Shown: positions 41,201 to 49,723, numbered from the stretch's first letter. The stretch: DNA of 64,000 nucleotides from Eurosta solidaginis (GCF_040869045.1 NC_090319.1:260354897-260418896), one strand, 5' to 3'. The notes: a model not told the origin generated them from the sequence alone. Numbers and translations are program-made.

Positions 41201-43588
41201 TTATATTGCAAGATCATCATAGGACTTATCGTGAGATTGAGGCATCCCTGGGCATTAGTATGACGAACCTCAATAAGATATTGCATGAACATTTAGCTGT
41301 GAAAAAAATTTGTTCGCGTTGGATCCCGCATAATTTGACAAAAGCTCAAAAAGATGCTCGTGTCAATTGGTGCAAAGAAATGCCTAAGAAATACAATCGC
41401 GGTGTATCAAAAGCTGTATATAACATCTACACAGGTGACGAATCTTGGATCTATGCATATGATCCCGAAACAAAACAGTAATACAGTGTATGGGTATTCC
41501 AAGATGAGCCAAATCCACCAAAAGTTATTCGTGCGCGAAGCACTTCGAAACAAATGATCGCCTGTTTCTTCGGAATAACTGGACATGTGGCTACCGTGTC
41601 ATTAGATCAACGAAGAACGGTGAATTCCGAATGGCCCCAACCATTTGTTTGCCAGTAGTGCTTGGTGAAATACGGAAGAAGAAGCGACAACGAAGGATCA
41701 TTCTTCATCATGACAATGCCAGCTCTCACACATTGGCTGAAACAACCAACCGTCTATTTGACTGGCCAAAACGTCGAATTAATGAGTCACCCTCCGTACA
41801 GTCCTGATTTGGCACCAAATGACTTCTGTTTATTTCCACAAATCAAAAATTAATTGCGTGGCCAACGTTTATCAGCACATGAAGAAGCCGTTGATGCATT
41901 CAAAAACCATGTTTTGGAGATACCTCAATCTCGAAAAATTGCTACGAAAATTGGTTTGAACGCATGCAAAAGGGTATTGATTATCATGGAGAATACTTCG
42001 ATAAACAATAAAGCCATTTTCGATAATAAATTACTGTCTTTTCATTATTAGGCTCAAAATATAAATAGCAACTCTCGTATATCGTCCTACTTCGTAAGCG
42101 AAGTTTAGTAGATACTTGAATTTTGTATTCGACTTTTGACATATATCTCAATATGATGATGAGGTATATCACTGTTTGATACAGCAGGCATTAAACCATA
42201 TAACCCCAGCGTTATCCAACCTAGATAAGGCATACATATCTACTGTTCGGCTACATTACAAACAGTTGGAAAGAGGTTAAGGTAGTATTCATACACAAGC
42301 CAGGGAAAACCGAGCAACTGCTCCCGTCGTATCGACCATCTAGCCTCCAGTTAGGGTATGGAAAAAATGGTCAATCGTAAGAAACTCCCTTTGTGTAGGA
42401 CTCAATTTGCATATTAGTCAGGAAAAGCCACGGAGACGGCTATTCATAGCCGCGTGGGAAAAATTGAAAAGGCCCTAAAAATGTAGTCCTCTACGCTTTT
42501 ATTGACATTTCAGGGGCTTTCAATAACACGACATATCAAGCTACCGAACAAGCTATGAATGTCTGATATAAGGCCAATGATCATTCGCTCGATGCTATCC
42601 ATGTTAAAGAGAAACAAAATCCGTATTATACTGAGAGGGACAACTGAATCAATTGGAATGATCTCGCTCAGTACTGAAATCCAATGTATTTGACACACAA
42701 AGGTATGCAGATGACTTAGTAGACAGCCAGGTAGCCTTACGTGCCTTACAGTCATACACCATTATGTACTTCTAAGCTATTGGATGAATGCATTGGAATC
42801 CTAAATGATTTGTGAGCCAAAAACAAGGCTTTGTTAGGATGAGTTCCCATGAAGGTAATGAACAGGCAGCCTACCTAGCCAAACAGGGTGCTCTAACAGT
42901 ATTATATGATATGATGAAGATTCTTCTGTGTGCTCACAAAGGCATATACTTTGGAAACCATAAGTAACTGGGAAACAAAGCAGTTCGGACGATTGTCTAT
43001 GATATCACCTAAGTAAGTTAAATCTATCCGATACAGATATCTGTTGCTCTTGTGAGCTGGAGGATGCAACGCCGGTTCACTTTCCGATCAAGTTGGCGTG
43101 ACTCTTAATCTCGAAGATCGCAGTGCATTGAGGCCTAATAATATCTTTTAATATTCTATCTTGCAATTAAGGTGCAACTAAATTGCTACTTTTTATTTTT
43201 CGCTATGAATACACTCTTATTTGTATTACTTTTTCTTTATACATATGTTATAAAAATACTCACCAACTGTTACATCTTTGCATGTACCAAAAATAATATA
43301 AACGAAACATCCCATAAATGCTGAATACAATCCATATTGTGGGGTTAAGCCCGCTACAGTACCATAAGCTATTGCTTGTGGTATGGTGGTAAGGCCCACC
43401 GTTAGACCAGCAACAATGTCCTGTAGTAGAAAAGAGCTTTCATACTTCGGCAGCCACTCTAAGATTGGGAGGTACTTCTTTGGCGTTTTTGTTGAGCAGC
43501 AACTCGTCGCTGAGTGCTTGACTATATCACAAATATTCGGGAGCGCTTCATTATAGCTGTTATCATCTGTTTGTAGGTCTATCGACAT
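25995..43588 (-). CDS. SLC26-family sulfate anion transporter, eight exons
   Basis: The exons on the - strand are 43588-43264, 37411-37187, 27892-27777, 27713-27410, 27332-27030, 26970-26825, 26449-26279 and 26216-25995. Every junction has GT...AG and the phases agree, giving 1812 bases (603 residues plus stop). This is close to the usual size of sodium-independent sulfate anion transporters of the SLC26A11 type. Residues 69-88 hold the family signature (I-P-Q-A-I-A-Y then P-Q-Y-G-L-Y). Many hydrophobic helices follow, then a cytoplasmic STAS domain from exon 7. The protein should sit in a membrane and exchange sulfate or other anions. The start at 43588 (M-S-I-D-L-Q) is chosen over ATG 43657 because the upstream codons look like UTR or intron. 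Intron 1 is 5.85 kb and intron 2 is 9.28 kb, both full of transposons; the others are short. The gene looks intact. Confidence 0.88.
26279..26449 (-). CDS. transporter exon 7, STAS domain start
   Basis: The acceptor is TTTTTTTTCAG and the donor TTG|GTAAAT. It encodes V-D-V-Q-K-N-L-S-Y-A-S-A-E-Y-L and I-K-G-D-E-I-F-G-I-D-S-T, the beta strand and D-S-T helix start typical of STAS. Confidence 0.85.
26560..26690 (+). pseudogene. I-type LINE 3' remnant in transporter intron 6
   Basis: It carries a short piece with GGTAACACTATGGACACATT and a CAACCTAATCTAACCTAT end. The same tail is seen at 28430-28497. Only the terminal 100-130 bases remain. Confidence 0.5.
26825..26970 (-). CDS. transporter exon 6
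   Basis: Found by requiring the missing last helices and matching phases. The acceptor is TTATTGCAG and the donor AGG|GTTTGT. It encodes two hydrophobic helices (L-L-T-C-L-F-W, then G-I-A-C-G-I-V-L-N) and the S-A-R-P segment before the STAS domain. Confidence 0.82.
27030..27332 (-). CDS. transporter exon 5
   Basis: The acceptor is TTTGCAG and the donor A|GTAATA. It carries the strongly conserved N-I-M-G-S-F, P-V-T-G-S-F-T-R-T-A-I-N and Y-Y-I-P-K-A-T-L-A-A-I-I motifs. Confidence 0.88.
27410..27713 (-). CDS. transporter exon 4
   Basis: The acceptor is AAATTTTCAG and the donor T|GTGAGC. It includes V-S-G-E-I-V-S-G-L-P-P-F and V-L-E-S-I-A-V-A-K-A-F, the segment that follows the extracellular loop in this family. 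Confidence 0.86.
27777..27892 (-). CDS. transporter exon 3
   Basis: The acceptor is ACTTGTAG and the donor CGC|GTAAGT. It carries a short loop and one helix (L-G-V-S-T-L-F-I-L-L-L-M-R). It is the first exon after the 9.3-kb intron. Confidence 0.82.
27893..28049 (-). other. intron 2, 3' portion
   Basis: This is intronic DNA upstream of the exon 3 acceptor. Nothing else was recognised. Confidence 0.5.
28050..28657 (+). pseudogene. I-type LINE relic in transporter intron 2
   Basis: The + strand pieces are E-G-N-E-Q-T-D-Y-L-A-K-Q (RNase H), a tail like the one at 26560-26690, and then L-R-Y-H-L-S-K-L-N-P-P with C-R-F-C-E-L-D-Y-A-R-P-V-H-I-F-C (zinc motif). The order is scrambled, with the tail-like piece before the zinc motif. 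A related copy lies at 42190-43110. Confidence 0.6.
28658..28761 (+). repeat. 21-bp tandem repeat
   Basis: There are about five copies of a 21-bp unit, TTCAGAAAATTACAATTCAAG, with one to four changes per copy. It lies between the LINE relic and a SINE in intron 2. Confidence 0.85.
28762..29080 (-). mobile_element. CAA-tailed SINE copy 4, tail lost
   Basis: The SINE blocks from the GAAGGCTTTGGGG hairpin to CAAGGGGTTGCGCTACA are present, more diverged than in other copies. The (CAA)n tail and any target duplication are missing. Confidence 0.8.
29085..29593. repeat. degenerate AT-rich repeat array
   Basis: At least three loose copies of a 70-120-bp motif containing CTTTTGATGATGAAAAACT, TTTTTCGATCAC and TTTTGGAATCAT begin near 29188, 29311 and 29384. 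Similar sequence in reverse orientation continues at 30600-30780, so the solo LTR and a SINE landed in one repeat field. Confidence 0.5.
29598..30269 (+). repeat. solo LTR of the 1-5638 gypsy family
   Basis: It runs TGTTACGAATATTAG to AAATTCGTTACA, with ATAT at 29594-29597 and 30270-30273. It is closely related to 4918-5638 in the opposite orientation, with indels. Features include a TATA-like CTATAAAAGC near 29976 and AATAAA near 30157. No internal domain flanks it, so the two LTRs of an element have recombined. Confidence 0.92.
30274..30785. other. intron 2 DNA between LTR and SINE
   Basis: No gene is seen. The part after 30600 resembles the degenerate repeats of 29085-29593. Confidence 0.4.
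30794..31112 (-). mobile_element. CAA-tailed SINE copy 5
   Basis: It shows strong similarity to copies 1 and 3 across all blocks. Its tail is only GTTGTTGTAG and it is 5'-truncated at CAAGGGGCTGTGTAGCGC. No clear target duplication was found. Confidence 0.85.
31302..31458. mobile_element. MITE with 8-bp target duplication
   Basis: The 157-bp element has perfect 15-bp inverted ends, GGCGGGGTGTAATAA, and an 8-bp duplication AGAGTCGA at 31294-31301 and 31459-31466. Inner arms repeat the palindromic AAGGCCTTTAAGGCCTTAT. The 8-bp duplication points to a hAT- or P-type transposase source. It carries no coding sequence. Confidence 0.88.
31511..32169 (+). pseudogene. LINE ORF1: coiled coil plus FP-like domain, frameshifted
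   Basis: Codons 1-65 from 31511 form a coiled coil (L-N-E-K-L-E-K-S-E-A-E-V and L-K-V-D-L). The frame shifts near 31785. It then continues in the frame 31783-32169 with R-T-K-P-P-R-A-G-V-N-T, I-I-I-K-F, L-P-R-E-K-R-I-L and A-A-F-S-F-R-G-C-V-Y-F-R. That second part resembles the FP-like RNA-binding domain of many insect LINE ORF1 proteins, a nucleic-acid-binding RNP protein. The longer frame past 31785 is a false extension. Confidence 0.65.
32322..33396 (+). pseudogene. LINE endonuclease and linker
   Basis: The APE-type endonuclease shows N-V-V-H-F-N-A-R-S-L, V-S-E-T-W-F, I-I-C-G-D-F-N-V-N and (second frame) S-D-H-D-V-I-F. One frameshift falls near 32962. The linker has S-C-P-W-F-N-R-S-V and R-Y-S-V-W-K-R, as in the sister LINE at 56976-57545. 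Confidence 0.8.
33517..34196 (+). pseudogene. LINE RT palm end and thumb
   Basis: It has the catalytic Y-A-D-D (in H-A-Y-A-D-D-I-Q-L), then N-S-D-K-S-Y and L-G-F-I-I-N-T-T-L-T. A frameshift near 34020 leads to A-F-N-H-V-T-R-Y-V-F-G-L. It has stops and lacks the first half of RT. Confidence 0.75.
34201..34668. other. LINE 3' remnant and AT-rich intron DNA
   Basis: It holds remains of the LINE C-terminal codons (to about 34310), then AT-rich sequence. No gene is seen. Confidence 0.4.
34669..34708 (-). mobile_element. SINE 5' stub
   Basis: Only about 40 bases match the extreme 5' end of the CAA-tailed SINE (CCTGCCGCGGGTAAATTC then CCCTAACCCGCTG). Confidence 0.55.
34709..35059. other. intron 2 DNA, nothing recognised
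   Basis: There is no gene, repeat or motif that I can support. Confidence 0.4.
35060..35277. mobile_element. MITE-like element with 28-bp inverted ends
   Basis: The 218-bp segment starts ATGGGTGAGTGCCCACTTGT and ends with the inverted counterpart (ATGGGTGAGCGCACACTTGT read from the right). The arms match at 25 of 28 bases. No coding frame is seen. I could not fix a target duplication. Confidence 0.65.
35330..36190. repeat. degenerate CCGAAATNATTCCAAAAT-type repeat field
   Basis: Short variants of ATCCCGAAATAGTTCCAAAA, such as CCTGAAATTATTTCGAAATAG and CCGAAATTATTCCAAAATGA, recur many times with no fixed period. The array is interrupted by the SINE at 35478-35757. Confidence 0.6.
35478..35757 (-). 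mobile_element. CAA-tailed SINE copy 6
   Basis: It is flanked by GGACCCGATAAAGTT (35463-35477) and GGACCCGAAACAGTT (35758-35772), 13 of 15 identical. The 5' end AACCCGCTAGG is reached. Part of the middle is deleted between GGGAACGATT and CATGAGGAGC, and again before GGTATTTTAGTCGCC. Confidence 0.88.
36272..36472 (+). mobile_element. CAA-tailed SINE copy 7 with duplicated tail
   Basis: It is flanked by ACGCTACCGTTTTA (36258-36271) and ACGCTACGGTTTTA (36473-36486), 13 of 14 identical. The intact 5' end CCCCAGCGGGTTAG jumps from ATTTAA into the 3' hairpin, and the last 60 bases (CGATAACACTCCCCAAAGCC to the CAA tract) occur twice in tandem. Confidence 0.9.
36487..37186. other. intron 2, 5' portion
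   Basis: No gene is seen. The exon 2 donor GTAAGT is at its right end (- strand). Confidence 0.45.
37187..37411 (-). CDS. transporter exon 2
   Basis: The acceptor is CTTCAAAG. It encodes G-P-T-A-I-M-S, then helices with L-L-M-G-I-L-D-L-G and P-V-T-T-G-F-T-N-A-A-A, a conserved SLC26 segment. The donor is A|GTAAGT, phase 1. Confidence 0.88.
37412..37961. other. intron 1 DNA
   Basis: GAGCCAGATAA recurs three times at 37510-37610. TAGATGTCGCTGC (37671) and GTAGCGACATC (37719) form an inverted pair. These may be remnants of a small transposon, but no ends could be fixed. Confidence 0.35.
37962..40905 (-). mobile_element. piggyBac-like transposon
   Basis: TTAA flanks both ends (37958-37961 and 40906-40909). 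The ends are inverted: CCCTCAAACCAGCAAA at left and CCCTCTAACCAGTAAG read from the right. A subterminal GGCACTCTT...GGTTAGAG is repeated near 38115 and 40883. A damaged transposase lies on the - strand. CCC ends, TTAA sites and size all fit piggyBac. Confidence 0.88.
38223..40387 (-). pseudogene. piggyBac-type transposase, broken
   Basis: From ATG 40387 the acidic N-terminus reads L-S-D-E-E-I-H-E-I-M and S-D-E-E-D-S. Later - strand pieces are 39736-39545 (G-I-H-L-Y-M-S), 39311-38805 (K-P-H-K-W-G-V-K, Y-F-D-N-F-Y-T-S with a catalytic aspartate, W-K-D-N-K) and 38774-38223. The last has V-D-L-M-D, then a cysteine-rich finger C-x2-C...C-x2-C...C-x-C...H at the C-terminus. Frameshifts or stops fall near 38780, 39330-39540 and 39800-40190. 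It would cut and paste at TTAA; it is inactive as read. Confidence 0.82.
40925..42080 (+). mobile_element. mariner element, ends not fixed
   Basis: A mariner transposase gene lies directly right of the piggyBac-like element with little flanking DNA. I could not define inverted ends; the limits given are approximate. Confidence 0.65.
40994..42051 (+). pseudogene. mariner transposase, frameshifted
   Basis: ATG at 40994 starts M-E-L-T-R-E-N-F, then a helix-turn-helix region (Q-E-C-F-E-Q-L, F-A-T-V-K-R-W-Y) that has lost some codons. After a frameshift near 41150, a second frame has H-R-T-Y-R-E-I-E and T-G-D-E-S-W-I-Y (first aspartate). H-H-D-N-A-S-S-H-T (second) falls in another frame near 41702. 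Y-S-P-D-L-A-P-N-D (third, the D34D mark) lies near 41800. Several stops make it dead. Confidence 0.85.
42190..43110 (+). pseudogene. I-type LINE relic in transporter intron 1
   Basis: RT pieces are W-K-E-V-K-V-V-F-I, H-K-P-G-K-T, S-Y-R-P-S and F-I-D-I-S-G-A-F-N-N, followed by RNase H-like E-G-N-E-Q and the C-terminal zinc region (C-x2-C-E-L-E-D-A). It is the same family as 28050-28657 and is full of stops. Confidence 0.65.
43264..43588 (-). CDS. transporter exon 1
   Basis: It encodes the cytoplasmic N-terminus and first membrane helices, including the SLC26 signature P-Q-Y-G-L-Y. It ends GTT-G|GTGAGT in phase 1. Confidence 0.88.
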
Positions 43589-44062
43589 ATTGTAGGTCCA
43601 TATACATATGCATACAGCAATAAAATGACGAAAAAAAGAAATAAACGCACATGTCAAATTTAAAGCAGCAATATACTAGTGAGACATGTCATAAAGCAAA
43701 CGCAACAATCTAAAAAAATAAGTATGCAGTCTATTTAAATTTTTTTTTGTTAAGCTCCTATGTGATAGGTGTTTTATGATAGCGTTTAACATGTCAATAA
43801 AATCTGGTCTGTCGGTTTTATGATGGACATGTCGCAATTTTGTTTTCTTTTGAATAAAACTGTTATGTCAGATTAACCCTTTTGCAACAGCATGGACGGC
43901 AGTTTCTTGGAAACAAGTTTTTAACAAAGTAATCACACAGGTACAAACACACAACAACAAATAATCACAAAACAATAAACGCACCAAAGCAACAAACCCA
44001 CAAAGAAGATCAAAGACTAGAATTACTGACTTCTACCTGCCTCAGTCAGCAACACAAATCGA
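43589..44062 (-). other. upstream region of the sulfate transporter gene
   Basis: No gene is seen. It should contain the promoter or a 5' UTR intron of the transporter. No core element could be fixed. Confidence 0.4.
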
Positions 44063-44076
44063 TCAGTAAAAACCAC

Positions 44077-44502
44077 ACCCCGGGTTAGGGGGCTTAGAAT
44101 ATACCCGCGGTAGGTATGCCTGTCGTAAGAGGCGACTAAAATACCAAATTGATTCAAGGGGTTGTGTAGCGCAACCCTCTCAAGGTGTTGCCAGCGCAAT
44201 ATATATAACTTCTCCAACCCAAATGTCAATTTCACCTACCCGTGGCGAATAAGTTTCATTAAAAGCCGAGGCTCTGGCGACCCTGAACTCCTGATGGATC
44301 TAGGGGGTGGTAGGGCGTTATGGCCTAGAAAGTTCATGTGGTCATACCAAATCGTTCCCGAGATGGTCGGGCTAGTAGCTTTATGGGGCGGGGCTTGTAC
44401 CGGAATGTACGGGATCTGCATCCGGCAAAGGACCATCAACATCGATAACACTCCCCAAGGCCTTCGGGGAGTGTCCTTATCGCTACAACAACAACAACAA
44501 CA
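44077..44502 (+). mobile_element. CAA-tailed SINE copy 8, reference full-length copy
   Basis: It is flanked by TCAGTAAAAACCAC (44063-44076) and TCTGTAAAAACCAC (44503-44516), 13 of 14 identical. It runs 426 bp from CCCGGGTTAGGG through ACCCGCGGTAGGTATGCCTG, AAGAGGCGACTAAAATACC, GACCCTGAACTCCTGATGG and CCCGAGATGGTCGGG to GCTACAACAACAACAACAAC. It has no protein-coding frame. No convincing tRNA A and B boxes were seen, so its pol III origin is uncertain. Confidence 0.92.
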
Positions 44503-44516
44503 TCTGTAAAAACCAC

Positions 44517-44957
44517 CCTCGGTTCTGAATGAGCACACAGCACATACATATACTTAAACATCTATTTTGACAATACCGGCTTATGTACCTACGAATTATA
44601 AATACAAGACAAACGCAAACCACAGAACGAAAATCGTCACTGATGATGAAACAACGCCGAAACCGATTTGCCTGGAAACGAAATTTGACAGGATATGACG
44701 GAAAATCTTTCCAATATACATCCATTATCCATCCTGTCGGAAAATCAACAAAATAAAATGAGTTAGTACATATAATCGATAACTGTGAAAACACAATATT
44801 TCTCGGCAGGCCCAAGGAGGTAATGCTACCCAGTAACTGCCACACATCTGAAATGAACACTGTTAAATGAAATATGAAATATAGAACTGGAGTAGAGTTT
44901 CCATGCAAAAAGAGGGTGGAGTGGACTTGCCAGGTCGAACGACGGAATTGCATGATA
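44517..44957. other. unassigned intergenic DNA
   Basis: Only low-value frames are seen. Nothing was recognised. Confidence 0.4.
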
Positions 44958-46665
44958 CAAACAGAAAATCAAGCAAATGGTGAACAAAAATCTTTTAACG
45001 TGACATGATGATAGCTGTTGTTAACAATAGGTCTGTATATTCGGAGCTTCCCTTCCTTTCAGTGCTTGTAAAAATTTCTGAGTCGCTAATTGAAAAGGGA
45101 AAGGAATATACCGTTTATAAAGATCCCGTAGATCTAGAAGATCTTTGAATAGGATGAATAGGTAGAAAGTCAATGAGAAATGTAGGGAATCATTATTTAG
45201 CCATACAGCAGTAAAAAAGACATTGATACGCTCCATGCGCCAATCCAAAAAAGGAAAAAAAAGACGGAATGATTTGCCGAGCTTTTAGTTTTCTATTCTA
45301 TATACAATTCATAAGATCAATAAAACTGAAAATAATTTGTTATTATCAATCAACAGTCGTAAGCAAAGGGTTAATAATATTGTAACAGTAGCATAAAGTT
45401 ATTATCAATGAAAATATCAATTTTAGATGAAATTAAATTTGTCTATTTTATGTGATTTGCAACTTCCCTTTTACACTGATGGAAATATAATACAATACGC
45501 AAAATAAATGAAAAGCTTCAAACATTAGGGGTGTTCGCTTTGTATTGCATTGTTTATATCGTACGACAAAACATGCAAGACTACGAGAACATCCTGTTGC
45601 GAAGTTATGGCATGCATCAGTGCGAAGTGTAAACAAAATTTGCACATAAAATAACAAAATACCATGAAAATAGATAAAAAACAAACAATTGCTTAATCTT
45701 TTCGTGAGTGAAATGAGAGGATTGAGAGGAATACCGTTGAAACAGGGTCGTTTTTCATTTCCTACAATTCGTTGCACGGAAATATACATAGGTTTGAGCT
45801 TGTTATAATTAACAAACAGAAAATCAAGCAAATGGTGAACAAAAATCTTTTAACGTGACATGATGATAGCTGTTGTTAACAATAGGTCTGTATATTCGGA
45901 GCTTCCCTTCCTTTCAGTGCTTGTAAAATTTCTGAGTCGCTAATTGAAAAGGGAAAGGAATATACCGTTTATAAAGATCCCGTAGGTCTAGAAGATCTTT
46001 GAATAGGATGAATAGGTAGAAAGTCAATGAGAAATGTAGGGAATCATTATTTAGCCATACAGCAGTAAAAAATACATTGATACGCTCCATGCGCCAATCC
46101 AAAAAAGGGAAAAAAAGACGGAATGATTTGCCGAGCTTTTAGTTTTCTATTCTATATACAATTCATAAGATCAATAAAACTGAAAATAATTTGTTATTAT
46201 CAATCAACAGTCGTAAGCAAAGGGTTAATAATATTGTAACAGTAGCATAAAGTTATTATCAATGAAAATATCAATTTTAGATGAAATTAAATTTGTCTAT
46301 TTTATGTGATTTGCAACTTCCCTTTTACACTGATGGAAATATAGTACAATACGCAAAATAAATGAAAAGCTTCAAACATTAGGGGTGTTCGCTTTGTATT
46401 GCATTGTTTATATCGTACGACAAAACATGCAAGACTACGAGAACATCCTGTTGCGAAGTTATGGCATGCATCAGTGCGAAGTGTAAACAAAATTTGCACA
46501 TAAAATAACAAAATACCATGAAAATAGATAAAAAACAAACAATTGCTTAATCTTTTCGTGAGTGAAATGAGAGGATTGAGAGGAATACCGTTGAAACAGG
46601 GTCGTTTTTCATTTCCTACAATTCGTTGCACGGAAATATACATAGGTTTGATCTTGTTATAATTA
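44958..46665. repeat. tandem duplication of an 854-bp segment
   Basis: 44958-45812 and 45813-46665 are near-identical direct copies, beginning ACAAACAGAAAATC and ending TTGTTATAATTA. The last 11 bases of each unit are the first bases of the LTR at 46655. The first unit is preceded at its LTR piece by AGCT, matching the base after the right LTR at 54931. The segment itself holds no convincing gene. Confidence 0.88.
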
Positions 46666-48554
46666 TACTTCCTTTTATTGTACCCGTTCATACGGATTCG
46701 GTAGGGGCTCAAAGCGCTCGTGCATGCTTGCTCTATCCAAGCTTAGTCACTCGGATTGTCGGGGTTCTTGCTCCTTACGCCCTACCATAATACTTATATA
46801 TAACAACATTATTTCATGCACTTAGTTGGTCGAAACCAAAGGTGGAACTACACCTACAGCAAAATAAATAACTTTTTCACTCAGCCTTTTTCATATATCT
46901 ACGGACGGACAGACTAGTGTTGCATAAAACTAAAATAAAACGGACCGACTAATGAAATTTAATAATTACGATATTGTTGAATATCATCAATGCCAAAATG
47001 ACAGAAGCTCTATGCAGAGGGAATACAAATGCATAAACAAATAAAACAAAACAAAACAATATTTTGTCGAATGTTGGCTAACGATGGTGTTTCGCCTCCT
47101 TGTCATCTCTCCTTCCCTACCCTACCATTGCACTGAGAGTCAAATATGCTCTCCCGTACCCAACCGAAAAAAAAAACCAACAACTACATTTGACTCACAA
47201 GACTTTCATTGATCTCTTAGACTTTATTCATATTAAATACTAACATCAACATTACTCATTCATAGAAAGCTGAGAAAATAAAACTTTAGGTATATCTATT
47301 ACAATCATAACATATGATACCTAGGTAATGAATTTGTCTTTTCAAAGACAAGGGATAGTAGATCAAAAAACCAATTGTACATATGTATGTTTGTAATAAC
47401 GAGCTACAATTCAAATCTACACTACCTGCTTATATGCAGGAACAATATTGCCTTACTTAGAGCATTTTATACTTTAATATTTTAAGTATTCATTGATAAC
47501 TTAAATGTTTTCTCTTAAAAAAATTGTGTGTTTTTTTTTTTTGTATGACTATGTATTAACTTTAAAATACGTATGATTGCTCAAATTTTTGGTGCTCGCT
47601 CTATATAACTTTATTTAGATGTTTTCTCCTCTTTTTTTTCTCTTTCCTTTAATAAAATTCATTTATCATTTAAAACTAAAACGAATTATCGATGTAAACG
47701 ATATTTAATAGAATGTTAATGAAATTCTAAAACAACTTTTGCATATTTAAAGTTGGAACATTCCATACGGAAAAATTTAGAGTTTCTCGAACATATTGAA
47801 ACCAAGTTTTGACAGTAGCACTAAAATCAATTAAAATTTCTTACTGTATATTTTTGATATTTTTATTCATGTTATATTAGATTGTTTATTCCTTAATGAA
47901 AGCTTAGCTGGGCAATTCATAGGAGCATAGAGCATGTGGCTTCCTTCGCTCACGAAATGAAACCGGTTGCCTTTAACAATTTGGCAAAATTTGTACTGCT
48001 GCTACGAGAATTTTTCGTAGTTTCAGAATTTTCGCGGGATCACACTTTTTATCCAACTTGTGATGCAGATGCTGCTCGCAATAGTTGAAGTTCCCTTATG
48101 GATTATCAAATGCTCGATGCACGTGTGCAGTCTTAGGATCATCAGCTCAGAATTTTATTTACAGTCGAATAATTTTAAAGACCGCGAAAATATATGTATT
48201 GCGACAAAGCAATAACTTTACTAAAAACTCTTACTTTTAACAAATGTACGCACTACGTAAGATTTTTATAAAAACTTGAGATTTTAAAAATTATATATTT
48301 GATCGTGAGCCTAGCTCCAAAAAATACTTCTGCTCCCAGCGGATACTCAATCGAAAAAGGCAGAGGAAATTCACTCGACGTAGTTTGACAGCTTCATAAG
48401 CACTCTCTCGCCCATTTTCTTCAACCAGTGTTGGGTAGTGGTTACAATATATTCTTATAGATATAAAAAAAAATTCTAAGCTATGTGACAGACTACAACC
48501 GTAATTAGCTTCAGGCTTTATGAACAACGGGAAATAAACGGATTACCCATCACA
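46655..48554 (-). repeat. 3' LTR of the RING-bearing gypsy element
   Basis: It runs TGTTATAATTATAC to CCCATCACA and matches 53032-54930 with about 1% changes and small indels in T and A runs. It has no coding content. Confidence 0.9.
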
Positions 48555-48619
48555 GGGCAGGTTTGAAAATGTAGTACACCTATCGGTTTTCAAACCTGAA
48601 TAATGGCGTAGAAAAAAAA

Positions 48620-49684
48620 TTATACCTCTTGGATATCTTTAGCGTGATATGTTCCCAAGAGTTTTCCTTTCATATCTTCAAGTATGTAACACGATTTCCC
48701 AACTTTGTCTCGAATTCGCGCTTTAGCAAACGTTTTAGCCAATTTGCTACTGTACTGTTTTGCCGCATCACTTAGCGTAAAATTCCTCCTTAAAACCTCT
48801 TGTCCAATTTGATAGCTAACAGGTCTCGATCGCAAGTTGTATCGTCGTGAGCTTTCTTCGTAGGCTTTTTGCATATTTTTCCGAACAGAATCTCTTACCT
48901 TTTCTACTATATCCTGTCGGTTGAGGGGACTCTCCACTCGCCCATCTCTTATCATTCCCAAATTACGAAGAAGCTTATAATCTTGACCATGTAACAGCAT
49001 GTGCTGACCAAATACAGCAAAATAAGGGGTCTGCTTTATAGTTTGGTGAAAAGAATTCCTAAGGGCGCAGTTTATACTGCTCAAGTGCACGTCCCATTCC
49101 CTCTGATCGGTCTTTATATAGGCGCGTAGGGCCGCATTAATAGATCGGTTTACTCGCTCTGAGCTATTACTCTGGGCCGAATATAGGGCTGTGTATATAT
49201 GTTTGACCCCAAATTTCTCCAGGAAACTTTCGGAATCACGAGATTTAAATTGACTAACAACAAATTCGGGTACGCCAAAGGTATCAAAAACATGCTGTTT
49301 TAAAAAGTTAACTATTGGAGAAGTTGTGAATTTCTTCAATGGACATAAAAATGTAAATTTTGACATTTGGTCAAGTACAATTAATATGCCGATGTGACCT
49401 TGTTTTGATCGCGGAAACGGTCCAATGATATCAATATAAAGTCTCTGGAAAATTCTTTCGGTAGGAGTGAGATTACCCATGGGAGGTCTTAAAACTTTTG
49501 TCGAGTGTTTGGTCGTTTTGCAAGTTTCACATCGTGATACGTATTCTACAACTGAGCCATAAAGGCCAAGCCAGTAAAAATATCTTCGTACTCTTTCAAC
49601 GGTTTTGGAAATTCCACCGTGAGCAGCTGTATCATCGTCATGGCAATTACCTATAACTTGGCTTCGCAATGCTTTTGGAACCAA
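48620..49684 (-). pseudogene. gypsy integrase, second catalytic aspartate missing
   Basis: 354 codons on the - strand. The zinc-binding region has H-G-G-I and C-x2-C. The core has L-Y-I-D-I-I-G-P (first D) and S-S-E-R-V-N-R (E). Where relatives have S-D-N-G-x-Q-F, this copy reads V-V-S-Q-F, so the second D is gone by a short in-frame deletion. The C-terminal tail ends K-D-I-Q-E-V. Confidence 0.85.
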
Positions 49685-49723
49685 AAGCTTCCATGCTGAC
49701 TCTTGTTGCTCTTCGTTACCGCT

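Noticed and set aside
45448..46712. Two similar 127-136-codon frames in the tandem duplication
   Set aside because: They are the same non-coding segment duplicated; no conserved features or codon pattern, and the similarity is at DNA level.
48555..48610. Short inverted pair CAGGTTTGAAAA / TTTTCAAACCTG as a terminator or attachment site
   Set aside because: It lies at the integrase end of an LTR element where a purine tract is expected; a functional role is unsupported.
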